From the NCBI RefSeq assembly GCF_004078635.1, contig NZ_RZNB01000003.1:124001-188000 (forward strand): 64,000 nucleotides of DNA, in the 5' to 3' direction. The notes under the pieces are model-generated. The model did no database searches, was not told the DNA's origin, and saw nothing but the letters and a program-made list of their open reading frames with translations. Position numbers and translations under genes: made by a program. The DNA is from Labedella phragmitis (lineage in GTDB: Bacteria > Actinomycetota > Actinomycetes > Actinomycetales > Microbacteriaceae). This document shows, one piece after another, positions 44,102 to 53,780 of the stretch; the stretch's first letter is position 1, and the number at the start of each line of letters is the position of its first letter.

Positions 44102-47100
44102 TCAGCTCATCGGAGCGTCGGAGCCCGGACGGACGCCCTCGAGCGCGAGCCGACGCCGACGCGCCACCTCGACCGCGAGCGTGCCTCCGAGGATCAGCAG
44201 GATGACGAGAGCGAGGCCTCCCAGCCCGAGCTCACCACCCGTGATCGCGAGGGGCGGCGGTGCGATCGTCGGGTTCGACGTGCACAGCGGGTTGTCCGAG
44301 ACGCACCGCTCCTCCGGCTCGCCGCCGCTCAGGCCCAGGAAGTTGTCGAGGATGTGGTTCCCCTGACGGTCGTAGGCCATGACGGTGACGCTGTACGTGA
44401 CCGTGGCCGTGACGCCGGCTGCGAGGGTGCCGCCGATCATCAGGGTGTCGTCCGCGAGGTCGAGCTCGAGCGACGGGTCGTCGCTCGACGGCCCCCGGGT
44501 GAGGGTCGCGTCGTCCAGGACATCACCGAGGTGATCCGTGTAGTCGACGACGGCGGCGCCCGTTCCCGTGTTGCGGAAGGTGAGCGTGTAGTCGAGCACC
44601 TGCCCCTGCCGCACGTCCGTTCCCGTCTTCGGATCGACCGACTTGGTCGCCGCGATCTCCCCGATGGGGTGGACCGTGCAGTCGGCGTCCTCTCCGTCGA
44701 CCGGTTCGCAGGAACCGTTCTCGCCGGGCGGGTCGCCCGGCAGGACGAGCCAGTTGCCGAGGACGTGATCGCCCTGCTCGGCGAACGGTCGCACCGTCAC
44801 CGAGTAGGTCACGGTCGCCGACTCGCCGGGCTCGAGCGAACCCTCGATGTGGATCCGGCCGTCGCTCGGCTCGGACACCACGAGCGAGTCGCTCGACGCG
44901 GCCGGCGCCGCCGTCAGATCAGCGTCGTCAAGGACTCCCGTGAGGACATCGTCCTTCGACACGTCACCGGTCGCTGCCCCGTCGTTCCGGAAGTGCAGCG
45001 TGTAGGTGACCTCCTGACCTGCGGCGATCGGTGTGCCCGAAGCGGGGTCCGCCGACTTCGAGTCCACGATCCGGGGAACATAGTTCTCCGTGCAGTCGCC
45101 GTCCTCGCACTCAGTGTCGGGTCCCGGCGGCTCCTCGTCCGTGTCGAACAGGAAGTTCGTGAGGACGTCGTCGCCGCGCTCGGCGTCCGGCAAGACCGTG
45201 AGCGTGTACGTGACCGTCACCGTCTGGTCGGGCTCGAGACGTCCGCCGATCACCAGTTCGGTCCCGTCGAGCACCGCGGTCACGTTCGGGTCCGAGACCG
45301 TCGGTCCGCCCGTGAACTCGGCATCGTCGAGGACACCGTCGAGGTAGTCGATTCGGTGCACGGCACCCGCCGCTTCACCCGAGTTCGTGAGGGTCAGCGT
45401 GTAAGTGAGCACGTCTCCGGGCAGCACCGTCGACCCGCTGGTGGGGTCCACGGACTTCGACGAGTCGATCTGCGGCAGTGGCGTGACGGTGCAGTTCGCA
45501 TCGTCCTCCGCGCACTCCGTCGGGGGTACCTCGCCGGAGTCGAGGAGGACGTTGCTCGCGACGTTGTCGCCGCGCTCCGACTCCTCCTTCACGGTGACCA
45601 CGTAGACGACCGTGACCGTCTGACCGGGAGCGAGGGAACCGCTGACGGAGATCGTCACGCCGTCTCGCGTCGCCGTGAGAGCACCGTCGGAGGAGACGGG
45701 CTCGCTCGTGATCGTCGCGTCGTCGAGCACGCCCGAGAGGTCGTCGACCTTGTCCACCGTGACAGCGGCTTCCGACTGGTTGTCGAACGTCAGTGTGTAG
45801 GTGAGTGTCGTGCCCGACTCGATCGGGTCGCTCGAGGCGGAGACCGCCTTCGAGGTGTCGAGGCGCCCGATCGGCGTGACGGTGCAGTCGGGCTCCTGGA
45901 CGTCCGTCGGCTGGCAGACCGGGTCTGTCGGGGGTGTCGGCGGGTCCTCCGGGTCGTCGGGCACGAGGAAGTTGCTCGCCGTGTCGTCGCCCCGCAGGTC
46001 GTCCGCCTTCACCGCGACGGTGTAGGTGACCGTCGCGGACTCACCCGCGGCCAGCGACCCGGTGATCGTGATGGTCTCGCCATTCCGCGTCGCCGTGAGC
46101 GACTCCGAGGTCGGCTCGCTCGTCACGTCGGCGTCGTCGAGCACGTGGGTCAGGAAGTCGATCGCGTTCACGGCGACCGTTCCCTCCCCGCGGTTCTCGA
46201 AGTGCAGCGTGTAGGTGAGTTCGGTACCGGCAGCCACGGGCGTCTCGGACGCCTCGACCGACTTCCAGTCGTGCAGCTCACCGACGTAGGTGACCGTGCA
46301 GAGGGGGTCGCCCTCCTCGCACTCCTCCCCCGGCGGCGGCGGGATCTCGCCCTCGGGGACGAGCACGTTGCCCATGACGTTGTCGCCACGTTCACCGTCC
46401 GGCCGGACCGTGACCTCGTAGCGCACCTCGACGGTGGAGCCGGCCGAGACGGTGCCGACGACGGTGATGATGTTCCCGTCGAGCGTCGCTGATCCCGTCG
46501 GGGAGGAGAAGGTCGGTGCGCTCGAGACCGTTCCGTCGTCGAGGACTCCGCTGAGGTCGTCGGTGTACTCGATCGCGGCGTCGACCGCGCTCGTGTTCCG
46601 GAACGTCAGCGTGTAGACGACGACGTCACCGGCCGTCACCGTCGACCCGTCGGTCGGGGACACCGACTTCTCGGCGTCGACAGTCGGGAGCGGCGTCTCC
46701 GTGCAGCGCTCGGGCGAGCACTCGCCGCCTCCTGTGGGCAGGAGCGTGTTGTCCACCACGTTGTCGCCGCGCTCGGACTCGGGGTTCACCGAGACGGTGT
46801 AGACGACCGTGACGGTCTCTCCGGCGGCGAGGGTGCCCGTGATCGTGAACGCACCGTCGGCGATGTCCGACACAGTGAGCGAGTCCGAGCTCGACTCGGG
46901 GACGTCGACGACCGTGGCGTCGTCGAGGACGCCCGCGAGGGTGTCCGTCTCGTCCACGTCGGCCGACGCGTCACTCGCGTTGGTGAAGCTCAGCGTGTAG
47001 GTGAGAATCGACCCGACGCCGATGGGCGTCTCGTCCGCCTCGACCGTCTTCGTGGCGGTGTAGCTGCCGATGGGGGTGGTGGTGCAGTCGGGCTCCTCCG

Positions 47101-50100
47101 CGTCCGTCGGCTCGCAGGCCGGATCGGTCGGCGGTGTCGGCGGATCCTCCGGATCGTCGCGTACGAGGAAGTTGCTCGCCGTGTCGTCACCGCGGGCGCC
47201 GTCTGCCTTGATCGTCACCGTGTAGGTGACGGTCGCCGACTGACCGGGCTCGAGCGAGCCTGTGATCGTGATGGCCTCGCCGGCTCGAACGGCCGTGAGG
47301 TCGTCCGAGGTCGGCTCCGTCGTTACGTCGGCATCGTCGAGCACGTGGGTCAGGAAGTCGATCGTGTTCACGTCGATGCTCCCTTCCCCGCGGTTCTCGA
47401 AGTGCAGCGTGTAGGTGAGCTCGGTACCGGCGGCCACGGGCGTCTCGGACGCCTCGACCGACTTCCAGTCGTGCAACTCACCGACGGGGTTCTCCGTGCA
47501 GAGAGGCGAACCCTCGACGCACTCTGTCGGAGGCTCCTCGTCGCCGGGGACCAGGACGTTCCCGAGGAGGTTGTCGCCCCGCTCTCCGTCCGCGAGCACC
47601 GTGACCGTGTAGGTCACCGTGACCGTCGCACCGGGGGCGATCGTGCCGGTGACGGCGATCGTGTCGCCGTCGAGGACCGCGGACACGTTCGGATCGGACG
47701 AGACGGGTGCCGAGGTGATCCCGGCGTCGTCGAGGACGTCACCGAGGTGGTCGGTGTGGTCGACTGCCCCGACCGCGCCGCCGTCGTTCGTGAAGGTCAG
47801 CGTGTAGGTCAGGACGTCACCTGCGGCGACGGACGTTCCCGACACGGGGTCGACGGACTTCCGTTCCGACACGTCCGGCAGGGGTGTGCTCGTGCAGTTC
47901 GGGTCTCCCGGGACGCACTCGGTCGGGGGCAGCTCGGTGCTCTCCACCAGGAAGTTGGTCGCGACGCCGTCTCCGCGCTCGGCCTCGTCCTTCACCGTCA
48001 CGACGTAGGTGACCGTGACGGTCTGGCCGGGAGCGACCTCACCCGAGATCGACAGCACGCCGTCGATGATCGGCGACACGGTGACGGCCGGGTCGGACAC
48101 GACGGGGAGTGACGTCACGTCGGCGTCGTCGAGCACGCTCGACAGGTCGTCGATGTGGTCGACGATAGCCGCTGCCTCCGACTGGTTGTCGAACGTCAGC
48201 GTGTAGGTGAGTGTCGTGCCCGGCACGATCGGGTCGGACGATGCCTCCACCGACTTGCCCGTGGTCAGCTGACCGATGGGGGTGACGGTGCAGTCCGGCT
48301 CCTCCGCGTCCGTCGGCTGGCAGATCGGCTCGGACGGCGGCGTCGGTGGGACGCTCGGGTCATTCGGGACGAGGAAGTTCGCCGCGATCGAGTCGCCGCG
48401 CTCCCCATCGGCCTTCACCGTGACGGTGTAGACGACCGTGGTCGACTCGCCGGGCGCAAGGGTGCCCGTGATCGTGATCGCCTCACCGTTCCGCGTCACC
48501 GCGAGGGCGTCGGAGACGGGCTCTGCCGTGACGTCCGCGTCGTCGAGCACGTGAGTGAGGAAGTCGACGCGGTCCACCTCGACGTCGCCCTCGCCGCGGT
48601 TCTCGAAGTGCAGCGTGTACGTGAGTTCCGTGCCGGCGGCGACGGGCGTCTCGGACGCCTCGACCGTCTTCCAGTCGTGCAGCTCACCGATCGGGTTCTC
48701 CGTGCAGAGAGGCGAGTCCTCGACGCACTCGGCCGGTGGCACTTCGTCACCCGGGACCAGGAAGTTCCCGAGGAGGTTGTCACCGCGCTCACCATCCGCA
48801 CCCACCGTGACCTCGTAGGTCACCGTGACAGACGCTCCCGCAGCGATCGTGCCCGCGATGGCGATCGTCTCGCCGTCCAGGGTCGCGGTCACTCCGGCGT
48901 CGGACGACATCGGGCCGCCCGTGACGGTCGCGTCGTCGAGGATGTCGGCGAGGTGATCGGTGTGATCGACCGCGCCCGTCGCGTTCCCCGAGTTCGTGAA
49001 CGTGAGCGTGTAGGTGAGGACGTCACCGGCGGCGACCGACGTTCCCCGTGCGGGGTCGACGGACTTCCGTTCGGTCACGTTCGGGAGCGGTGTGCTCGTG
49101 CAGTTCGGGTCGCCCTCGACGCACTCGGCCGGGGGTTCCTCACCGGGGTTGAGCAGGAAGTTGTCTGCGGTGTCGTCACCGCGAGCGTCCTCCGCGTTCA
49201 CTGTCACCGTGTAGGTGACCGTGACCGTCTCGCCCGCCGCGACGACGCCCGTGATCGTGATCGTGCCGTCCGTCACCTCGGACGCGGTGACACTCGCGTC
49301 GGACGAGACCGGCTGTGCGGTGACCGCCGCATCGTCGAGAACACCCGAGAGGTCGTCGATCTTATCGACCGAGACATCGGTGGCGGTGTCGTTGATGAAC
49401 GAGAGCGTGTACGTGAGCGTCGTTCCCGCGACGATCGGGTCCGAGGACGCCTCGACGGACTTCGTCGTGGTCAGCTTTCCGATCGGGGTGATCGTGCAGT
49501 CGGGCTCCTCCCGATCGATCGGCTCGCAGACGGGTTCCGTCGGTGGGGTGTCTTCGGGGTCGAGGAGGAAGTTCGCCGCAATGTCGTCACCGCGCTCGCC
49601 ATCGGCCTTGAGCGTGACGACATACGTCACCGTGGTGCTCTCGCCCGGTTCGAGCGAACCGGTGATCGCGATGCGCGCGCCGTTCCGGACGACGGTGAGG
49701 TCGTCGGAGGACGGCTCGACGGTCACGTCGGCGTCGTCGAGCACGTGGCTCAGGTCATCGACCCGGTCCACGTCGATCGCACCCTCGCCGCGGTTCTCGA
49801 AGTGCAACGTGTAGGTCAGCTCCGTGCCGGCGCCCACGGGCGTCTCCGACGCCTCGACCGTTTTCCAGTCGTGGAGTTCGCCGACGGGGTTCTCCGTGCA
49901 GAGGACGCTGCCCTCGATGCACTCGGTCGGTGGCTCGTCGCCGTCGACGACGAGGAAGTTGCCGAGTCGGTTGTCTCCGCGGTCGCCGTCGGCCCTGACC
50001 GTGACCTGGTAGGTGACCGTGACGGTCGCCCCGGCCGCGATCGGGCCCGAGACCGTGATCGTCTCGCCGTCGAGGACGGCGGCGACGTCGGGCGACGAGC

Positions 50101-53100
50101 TCGCCGGCTCCACCGTGATGTCCGCGTCGTCGAGCACCCGCTCGAGGACGTCGACGTGGTTCACGACACCGGCGGCGTCACCCTCGTTGACGAACGTCAG
50201 CGTGTAGGTGAGTATCTCGCCGGCGGCGACGGGCGTGCCGGATGACGGGTCGACGGACTTCGACGGGACGATGGAGGGGAGCTCCGTGACCGTGCAGACG
50301 TCGACCTCGGGGTCGCACTCGGCTGGCGGCTCCTCCCCGGGGGTCAGCACGAAGTTGAGGGCCTGGTTGTCGCCGCGATCGGCGTCCGGCCTCACGATGA
50401 CCGTGTAGGTGATCGTGGCCGACTCTCCGGCCGCCAGCTCACCTCCGAGGCTGATGACGCCGTCGACGACGGGGGAAGCCGTCACGGTGGATGCCCCCGT
50501 GACGAACGGGACTTCGGTGACATCGGCGTCATCGAGCACGCCGGTCAGGTCGTCGATCCGGACGACGTCACCGGTGGCCGTTCCCACGTTCTCGGCGGTC
50601 ACCGTGTACGTGAGTTCCGTGCCGGCCGCGATCGGATCGGTCGACGCCTCCACGGACTTCTCGTACACGATCTCCGGGATGAGGTTCACCGTGCAGTCGG
50701 CCTCCTCCCCGTCCGCAGGGTCGCACTCCGGGATGACGGGCGGTGGGACGTTCGGCGGCAGCAGGAAGTTGGCTGCGACGTTGTCTCCACGCTGGCTATC
50801 CGCCCGGACGGTGACCGTGTAGCTGACGGTGTAGGTCTCACCGACGGGAACGGATCCCGAGATCGCGATGCGGGCACCGGTCCGTTCGACAGTAAGCCCG
50901 TCGGAGGACGAGGGCTCGACGGTCACGTCGGCGTCGTCCAGGACGTGAGTGAGATCGTCGATGACGTCGACCGCCGCCGCGGTCTGTCCGTCGTTCTCGA
51001 AGTACAGCGTGTAATCGATCGTCGAGCCGGGGACGAGCGGATCGGAAGACGGTGTGGCCGTCTTCCAGTCCGACAGTCGTGCACCGGGAATCTCGTTGCT
51101 GTCGCAGGGGAGGTCGGGGGCCATGACCTCGTCGGCAGGAAGGCACGCGACGTTCGTGAGGACGTTGTCACCCTCGCCCGTGTAGCGCACCGAGTAGGAG
51201 ACCCTCACCGACTGCCCCGGACCGACCGGGCCCGACCAAGACAGGGTGTTGCCCGTCACGGTCGCCTCGCCGGCGGAACTCGTGATGGACCCCTCGACCA
51301 CGGTGGCGTCGTCGAGGACCTCGGAGAGGTCGTCCGAGAACGATCCCGGGAAGGCCGCGGTGTATGCGGCGTCCGACGGGTTCGTGACGGTCACCGTGTA
51401 GGTGACCTCCTCGCCGACCGCCGGCAGGTCCGTTCGGTCGGCCGACTTCGCGATCTGCAGGCGCGGCAGGTCGAACTCGACCTCGGCGCACTGCAGCCCC
51501 GTTTCGGGGTCGGCGCCGTCGACGGGCGGATCACATGCGGGCGGGTCGCCCGGATCGTGCGGGTCGGAGGGAGGACCTGGCGGCACCCACGCGACGTTCC
51601 GCGCATGTCCATCACCCGTCTCGGCGAGCTCCTCCGTGAACGTCACCGAATAGGTCAGGGTGACCGACTCCCCCGCGGGCAGCGCTCCGCCCCACGCGAG
51701 GATCGGTGCGTTGTAGACGATCTCTCCCGGACGGCTCGAGACCGCGTCATTGTTGTAGACGGCATCGTCGAGGACGCCGGTGATGTCGTCGGCGAAGACG
51801 GCGGGCACCAACTCCGTGTAGTCGCCCGTGCCCACGTTCGTTGCGGTCACCGTGTACGTGACCGTGTCGCCGACGCGCGTCGCCGTCGTGCGATCGGACG
51901 TCTTGTCGATGTCGAGGCACTGTCCGCCGAACGACACTTCCTCCGAGTCGTAGTCGACCGGGAGGTAGGCCCAGTCGTCGATGACGCGATTATTGCCCCA
52001 GCCGGTGGTTCCGCCGTAGGGCCAGCCGTGGACGCCATTGGTTACGTTGCTGTTGACACCGCCCGTGCCGTTGACGTTCGGGGTGAGCGTCATACCGGCC
52101 GTCGACAGTCCGCGGTCGTCCCAGTAAATCGTGTCCCGCCCCGCTGCGGCGCCGTCGAGGCGGCGGATGGAGATACCCTCGCGGCCTTCGACGTCGCCCT
52201 GCAGGATGTGGATCTCACCCAGTCGGTCGATGGAGACCCTCGCGTTCTGAGCGGCGCACGACGACACGGGGTTGCCGAGACCGTCGGTCCCGTCGTACTC
52301 GTACTCGTAGGAGCCGCTACCATCGGCCGTCCGCCGGATGGAGCGGTCCACGTCTTCGCCGTACACACCGTTGCCGTTCGTGTCGATCTCGAGCCGATAT
52401 TCCCCGGTGAACCGCTCGTCGAGCGAGTAACGGAGTTCACCCGTCACCCCTCCCGGTTCGTCCGCGAGGAAGCGCAGGTCGTCGATTCGGATGTCCGTCG
52501 TGTTCAAGGGTGCCGGATTGACGGTCAGCATGCCGTCGGGCGAGGTGGTCCGTGCGGGCAACGCAGGGCTCGGTTCTTCGAAGAAGACCCGGTAAGTGGA
52601 GCCGCATCCGGTGCCGCCGACACCCTGCACGGAGCGGTAGGACGGAAGGCACTCGCCGTCGACCGTTGTCGTGGTGCCGAGCTCATTGGCCGTGATGTTC
52701 GAATTGATGCCGTTGTAGCCGAACAGCCGGACATCGTAGGTGTAGCCGCTGTCGTTGAGCATCCAGTAACGGAGGTCGCCCGTTGAAGCGACACCGTTTT
52801 GGAAGATCGCGTGCTTCGGGGTCCAGACCCGTCCGGGCTGTCGGATGCCTGCATCGAAGACGCTGACCGCCCAGTTGAGAGGGGAGTGTCCGGTCGCACT
52901 GTTGCTCGTCTGCACAACGTCGATCTTCCACGCGCCCTCGACCGCGCTCGTCAAACCCACCGGAGCGGTACACGCGGTTCCGGGCGGAGCGGCCGCCGCG
53001 ATGGAGCACGTCCAACGCTGGGCGCCGGTCGGGTCCTGCATGACGATCGACGTGGCGATTCCTGTCGTGAGGAGAAGATCTTTCACGAAGCTCGTCCGGA

Positions 53101-53383
53101 CCTCCTCACCCGCTTTCGCGAACGCGTAGAAGGTCTGGCTGCCCTCGATCGGGGCGATGGCGACATTCGACTCTGCGTTCGCCGGCTGCGCGACGAACGT
53201 ACTCGTCATCGTGAGGAACGTCGCGACGAGGAGGAGGACGAGGGCAGCGGCCGTCGGACGCTGACCAGGACGTGTGAGCCCGTGTCGGCGGACCGACAGG
53301 CGCGTCACCATGTCCGTCCAGGTCAACGACGTTCTCCGATGGACGTGGTCCTGGCGGTCTGCACGCATCCCCATGGCGTTCAT
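44102..53383 (-). CDS. Giant LAXTG-anchored surface stalk protein with about 19 DUF11/DUF7927-like repeats
   Basis: A 3093-residue exported protein. Its unusually long signal sequence has a basic n-region and a hydrophobic core at about 45-65, ending ..AQPANA|ES near residue 70. A non-repetitive head covers about 70-490 (GYNGINSNITANELG, GNGVYGEDVD). About 19 tandem domains of 125-135 residues follow (about 490-3040), each with a K(S/T)V start, LTYTLxFxN, DDLxxVLDDAxVT and GxTVTVTYxVTV. The linkers contain Cys pairs such as CVEGSPLC. The tail has the class E sorting motif LAITG (about 3045-3049), a hydrophobic helix and RRRR, so it should be linked to peptidoglycan. The ATG at 53383 follows AGAGGA. 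Likely an adhesin stalk; no sortase gene is nearby. Function is inferred only. Confidence 0.9.
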   Translation of the reverse strand: MNAMGMRADRQDHVHRRTSLTWTDMVTRLSVRRHGLTRPGQRPTAAALVLLLVATFLTMTSTFVAQPANAESNVAIAPIEGSQTFYAFAKAGEEVRTSFVKDLLLTTGIATSIVMQDPTGAQRWTCSIAAAAPPGTACTAPVGLTSAVEGAWKIDVVQTSNSATGHSPLNWAVSVFDAGIRQPGRVWTPKHAIFQNGVASTGDLRYWMLNDSGYTYDVRLFGYNGINSNITANELGTTTTVDGECLPSYRSVQGVGGTGCGSTYRVFFEEPSPALPARTTSPDGMLTVNPAPLNTTDIRIDDLRFLADEPGGVTGELRYSLDERFTGEYRLEIDTNGNGVYGEDVDRSIRRTADGSGSYEYEYDGTDGLGNPVSSCAAQNARVSIDRLGEIHILQGDVEGREGISIRRLDGAAAGRDTIYWDDRGLSTAGMTLTPNVNGTGGVNSNVTNGVHGWPYGGTTGWGNNRVIDDWAYLPVDYDSEEVSFGGQCLDIDKTSDRTTATRVGDTVTYTVTATNVGTGDYTELVPAVFADDITGVLDDAVYNNDAVSSRPGEIVYNAPILAWGGALPAGESVTLTYSVTFTEELAETGDGHARNVAWVPPGPPSDPHDPGDPPACDPPVDGADPETGLQCAEVEFDLPRLQIAKSADRTDLPAVGEEVTYTVTVTNPSDAAYTAAFPGSFSDDLSEVLDDATVVEGSITSSAGEATVTGNTLSWSGPVGPGQSVRVSYSVRYTGEGDNVLTNVACLPADEVMAPDLPCDSNEIPGARLSDWKTATPSSDPLVPGSTIDYTLYFENDGQTAAAVDVIDDLTHVLDDADVTVEPSSSDGLTVERTGARIAISGSVPVGETYTVSYTVTVRADSQRGDNVAANFLLPPNVPPPVIPECDPADGEEADCTVNLIPEIVYEKSVEASTDPIAAGTELTYTVTAENVGTATGDVVRIDDLTGVLDDADVTEVPFVTGASTVTASPVVDGVISLGGELAAGESATITYTVIVRPDADRGDNQALNFVLTPGEEPPAECDPEVDVCTVTELPSIVPSKSVDPSSGTPVAAGEILTYTLTFVNEGDAAGVVNHVDVLERVLDDADITVEPASSSPDVAAVLDGETITVSGPIAAGATVTVTYQVTVRADGDRGDNRLGNFLVVDGDEPPTECIEGSVLCTENPVGELHDWKTVEASETPVGAGTELTYTLHFENRGEGAIDVDRVDDLSHVLDDADVTVEPSSDDLTVVRNGARIAITGSLEPGESTTVTYVVTLKADGERGDDIAANFLLDPEDTPPTEPVCEPIDREEPDCTITPIGKLTTTKSVEASSDPIVAGTTLTYTLSFINDTATDVSVDKIDDLSGVLDDAAVTAQPVSSDASVTASEVTDGTITITGVVAAGETVTVTYTVTVNAEDARGDDTADNFLLNPGEEPPAECVEGDPNCTSTPLPNVTERKSVDPARGTSVAAGDVLTYTLTFTNSGNATGAVDHTDHLADILDDATVTGGPMSSDAGVTATLDGETIAIAGTIAAGASVTVTYEVTVGADGERGDNLLGNFLVPGDEVPPAECVEDSPLCTENPIGELHDWKTVEASETPVAAGTELTYTLHFENRGEGDVEVDRVDFLTHVLDDADVTAEPVSDALAVTRNGEAITITGTLAPGESTTVVYTVTVKADGERGDSIAANFLVPNDPSVPPTPPSEPICQPTDAEEPDCTVTPIGQLTTGKSVEASSDPIVPGTTLTYTLTFDNQSEAAAIVDHIDDLSSVLDDADVTSLPVVSDPAVTVSPIIDGVLSISGEVAPGQTVTVTYVVTVKDEAERGDGVATNFLVESTELPPTECVPGDPNCTSTPLPDVSERKSVDPVSGTSVAAGDVLTYTLTFTNDGGAVGAVDHTDHLGDVLDDAGITSAPVSSDPNVSAVLDGDTIAVTGTIAPGATVTVTYTVTVLADGERGDNLLGNVLVPGDEEPPTECVEGSPLCTENPVGELHDWKSVEASETPVAAGTELTYTLHFENRGEGSIDVNTIDFLTHVLDDADVTTEPTSDDLTAVRAGEAITITGSLEPGQSATVTYTVTIKADGARGDDTASNFLVRDDPEDPPTPPTDPACEPTDAEEPDCTTTPIGSYTATKTVEADETPIGVGSILTYTLSFTNASDASADVDETDTLAGVLDDATVVDVPESSSDSLTVSDIADGAFTITGTLAAGETVTVVYTVSVNPESERGDNVVDNTLLPTGGGECSPERCTETPLPTVDAEKSVSPTDGSTVTAGDVVVYTLTFRNTSAVDAAIEYTDDLSGVLDDGTVSSAPTFSSPTGSATLDGNIITVVGTVSAGSTVEVRYEVTVRPDGERGDNVMGNVLVPEGEIPPPPGEECEEGDPLCTVTYVGELHDWKSVEASETPVAAGTELTYTLHFENRGEGTVAVNAIDFLTHVLDDADVTSEPTSESLTATRNGETITITGSLAAGESATVTYTVAVKADDLRGDDTASNFLVPDDPEDPPTPPTDPVCQPTDVQEPDCTVTPIGRLDTSKAVSASSDPIESGTTLTYTLTFDNQSEAAVTVDKVDDLSGVLDDATITSEPVSSDGALTATRDGVTISVSGSLAPGQTVTVVYVVTVKEESERGDNVASNVLLDSGEVPPTECAEDDANCTVTPLPQIDSSKSVDPTSGSTVLPGDVLTYTLTLTNSGEAAGAVHRIDYLDGVLDDAEFTGGPTVSDPNVTAVLDGTELVIGGRLEPDQTVTVTYTLTVLPDAERGDDVLTNFLFDTDEEPPGPDTECEDGDCTENYVPRIVDSKSADPASGTPIAAGQEVTYTLHFRNDGAATGDVSKDDVLTGVLDDADLTAAPAASSDSLVVSEPSDGRIHIEGSLEPGESATVTYSVTVRPFAEQGDHVLGNWLVLPGDPPGENGSCEPVDGEDADCTVHPIGEIAATKSVDPKTGTDVRQGQVLDYTLTFRNTGTGAAVVDYTDHLGDVLDDATLTRGPSSDDPSLELDLADDTLMIGGTLAAGVTATVTYSVTVMAYDRQGNHILDNFLGLSGGEPEERCVSDNPLCTSNPTIAPPPLAITGGELGLGGLALVILLILGGTLAVEVARRRRLALEGVRPGSDAPMS
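44290..51925 (-). repeat. Tandem domain repeats with 1.2-kb three-domain superperiod
   Basis: About 19 repeats of roughly 400 bases. A Trp codon of the DWK motif recurs at 51065, 49865, 48671, 47465 and 46265 (first plus-strand base of its complement). The intervals are 1200, 1194, 1206 and 1200 bases, i.e. exactly three domains. The three members of each triplet are recognisably different (DWK..., TTxKSVEASSDP..., RKSVDPxxGT...). Confidence 0.88.
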
Positions 53384-53698
53384 TGCGGTCCTCTCACCGA
53401 TCGACGGGTAGTGGACGGCCGTTCCTCGCGAAGAATCGGGGCATCCGGTCTCACCCTGATGAAGAAGCGCGTCCGTTCCCCGGTCCGGGAGGCGGATTGG
53501 TCCGCGCACGTCGTCCCCCCTTTTTGTGGGGCACACGCTGCACGCATCCACGAGGATCACCGCAGAATCGGGTCAGTTCTCGGTACCCGGTGCGATCCTG
53601 GCGCGTCGGTGACGTCTCCCACGTGAGATACCCCGGTCGCCGCGTCGCCCCCGAACGGGGCACATGTCATCGTGACCACCGGTCGTCGCCACCGGATG
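53384..53698. other. Leader/promoter region of the giant gene
   Basis: No gene is supported in these 315 bases. A short CCCC-CTTTTTG-TGGGG inverted repeat lies at about 53516-53531. The two neighbouring surface genes share an upstream element (57196-57294, 60786-60873). It is not present here. Confidence 0.4.
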
Positions 53699-53743
53699 AC
53701 CGTGCGGCCCCGACGCGCGCCGAGCGCGTCGGGGCCGCACGGT
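53699..53743 (-). terminator. Terminator after propeller/LamG/PKD protein A
   Basis: A perfect 20-bp inverted repeat (ACCGTGCGGCCCCGACGCGC and complement) around GCCGA, 37 bases past the stop codon on the minus strand. Confidence 0.8.
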
Positions 53744-53780
53744 CAGGCGTTTCCGCCTCCACATCCCGTGTCAGTGAGTC

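Noticed and set aside
44290-51925. CRISPR array, suggested by regular spacing of similar sequence
   Set aside because: Units are about 400 bases, fully coding, and lack short identical repeats with unique spacers; no cas genes.
44102-53383. Long plus-strand open frames opposite the giant gene (for example 48155-50245, 50945-52786, 43754-46492)
   Set aside because: They are antisense shadows of a high-GC repetitive gene; translations are Arg/Val/Asp-rich without any fold, signal or ribosome binding site.
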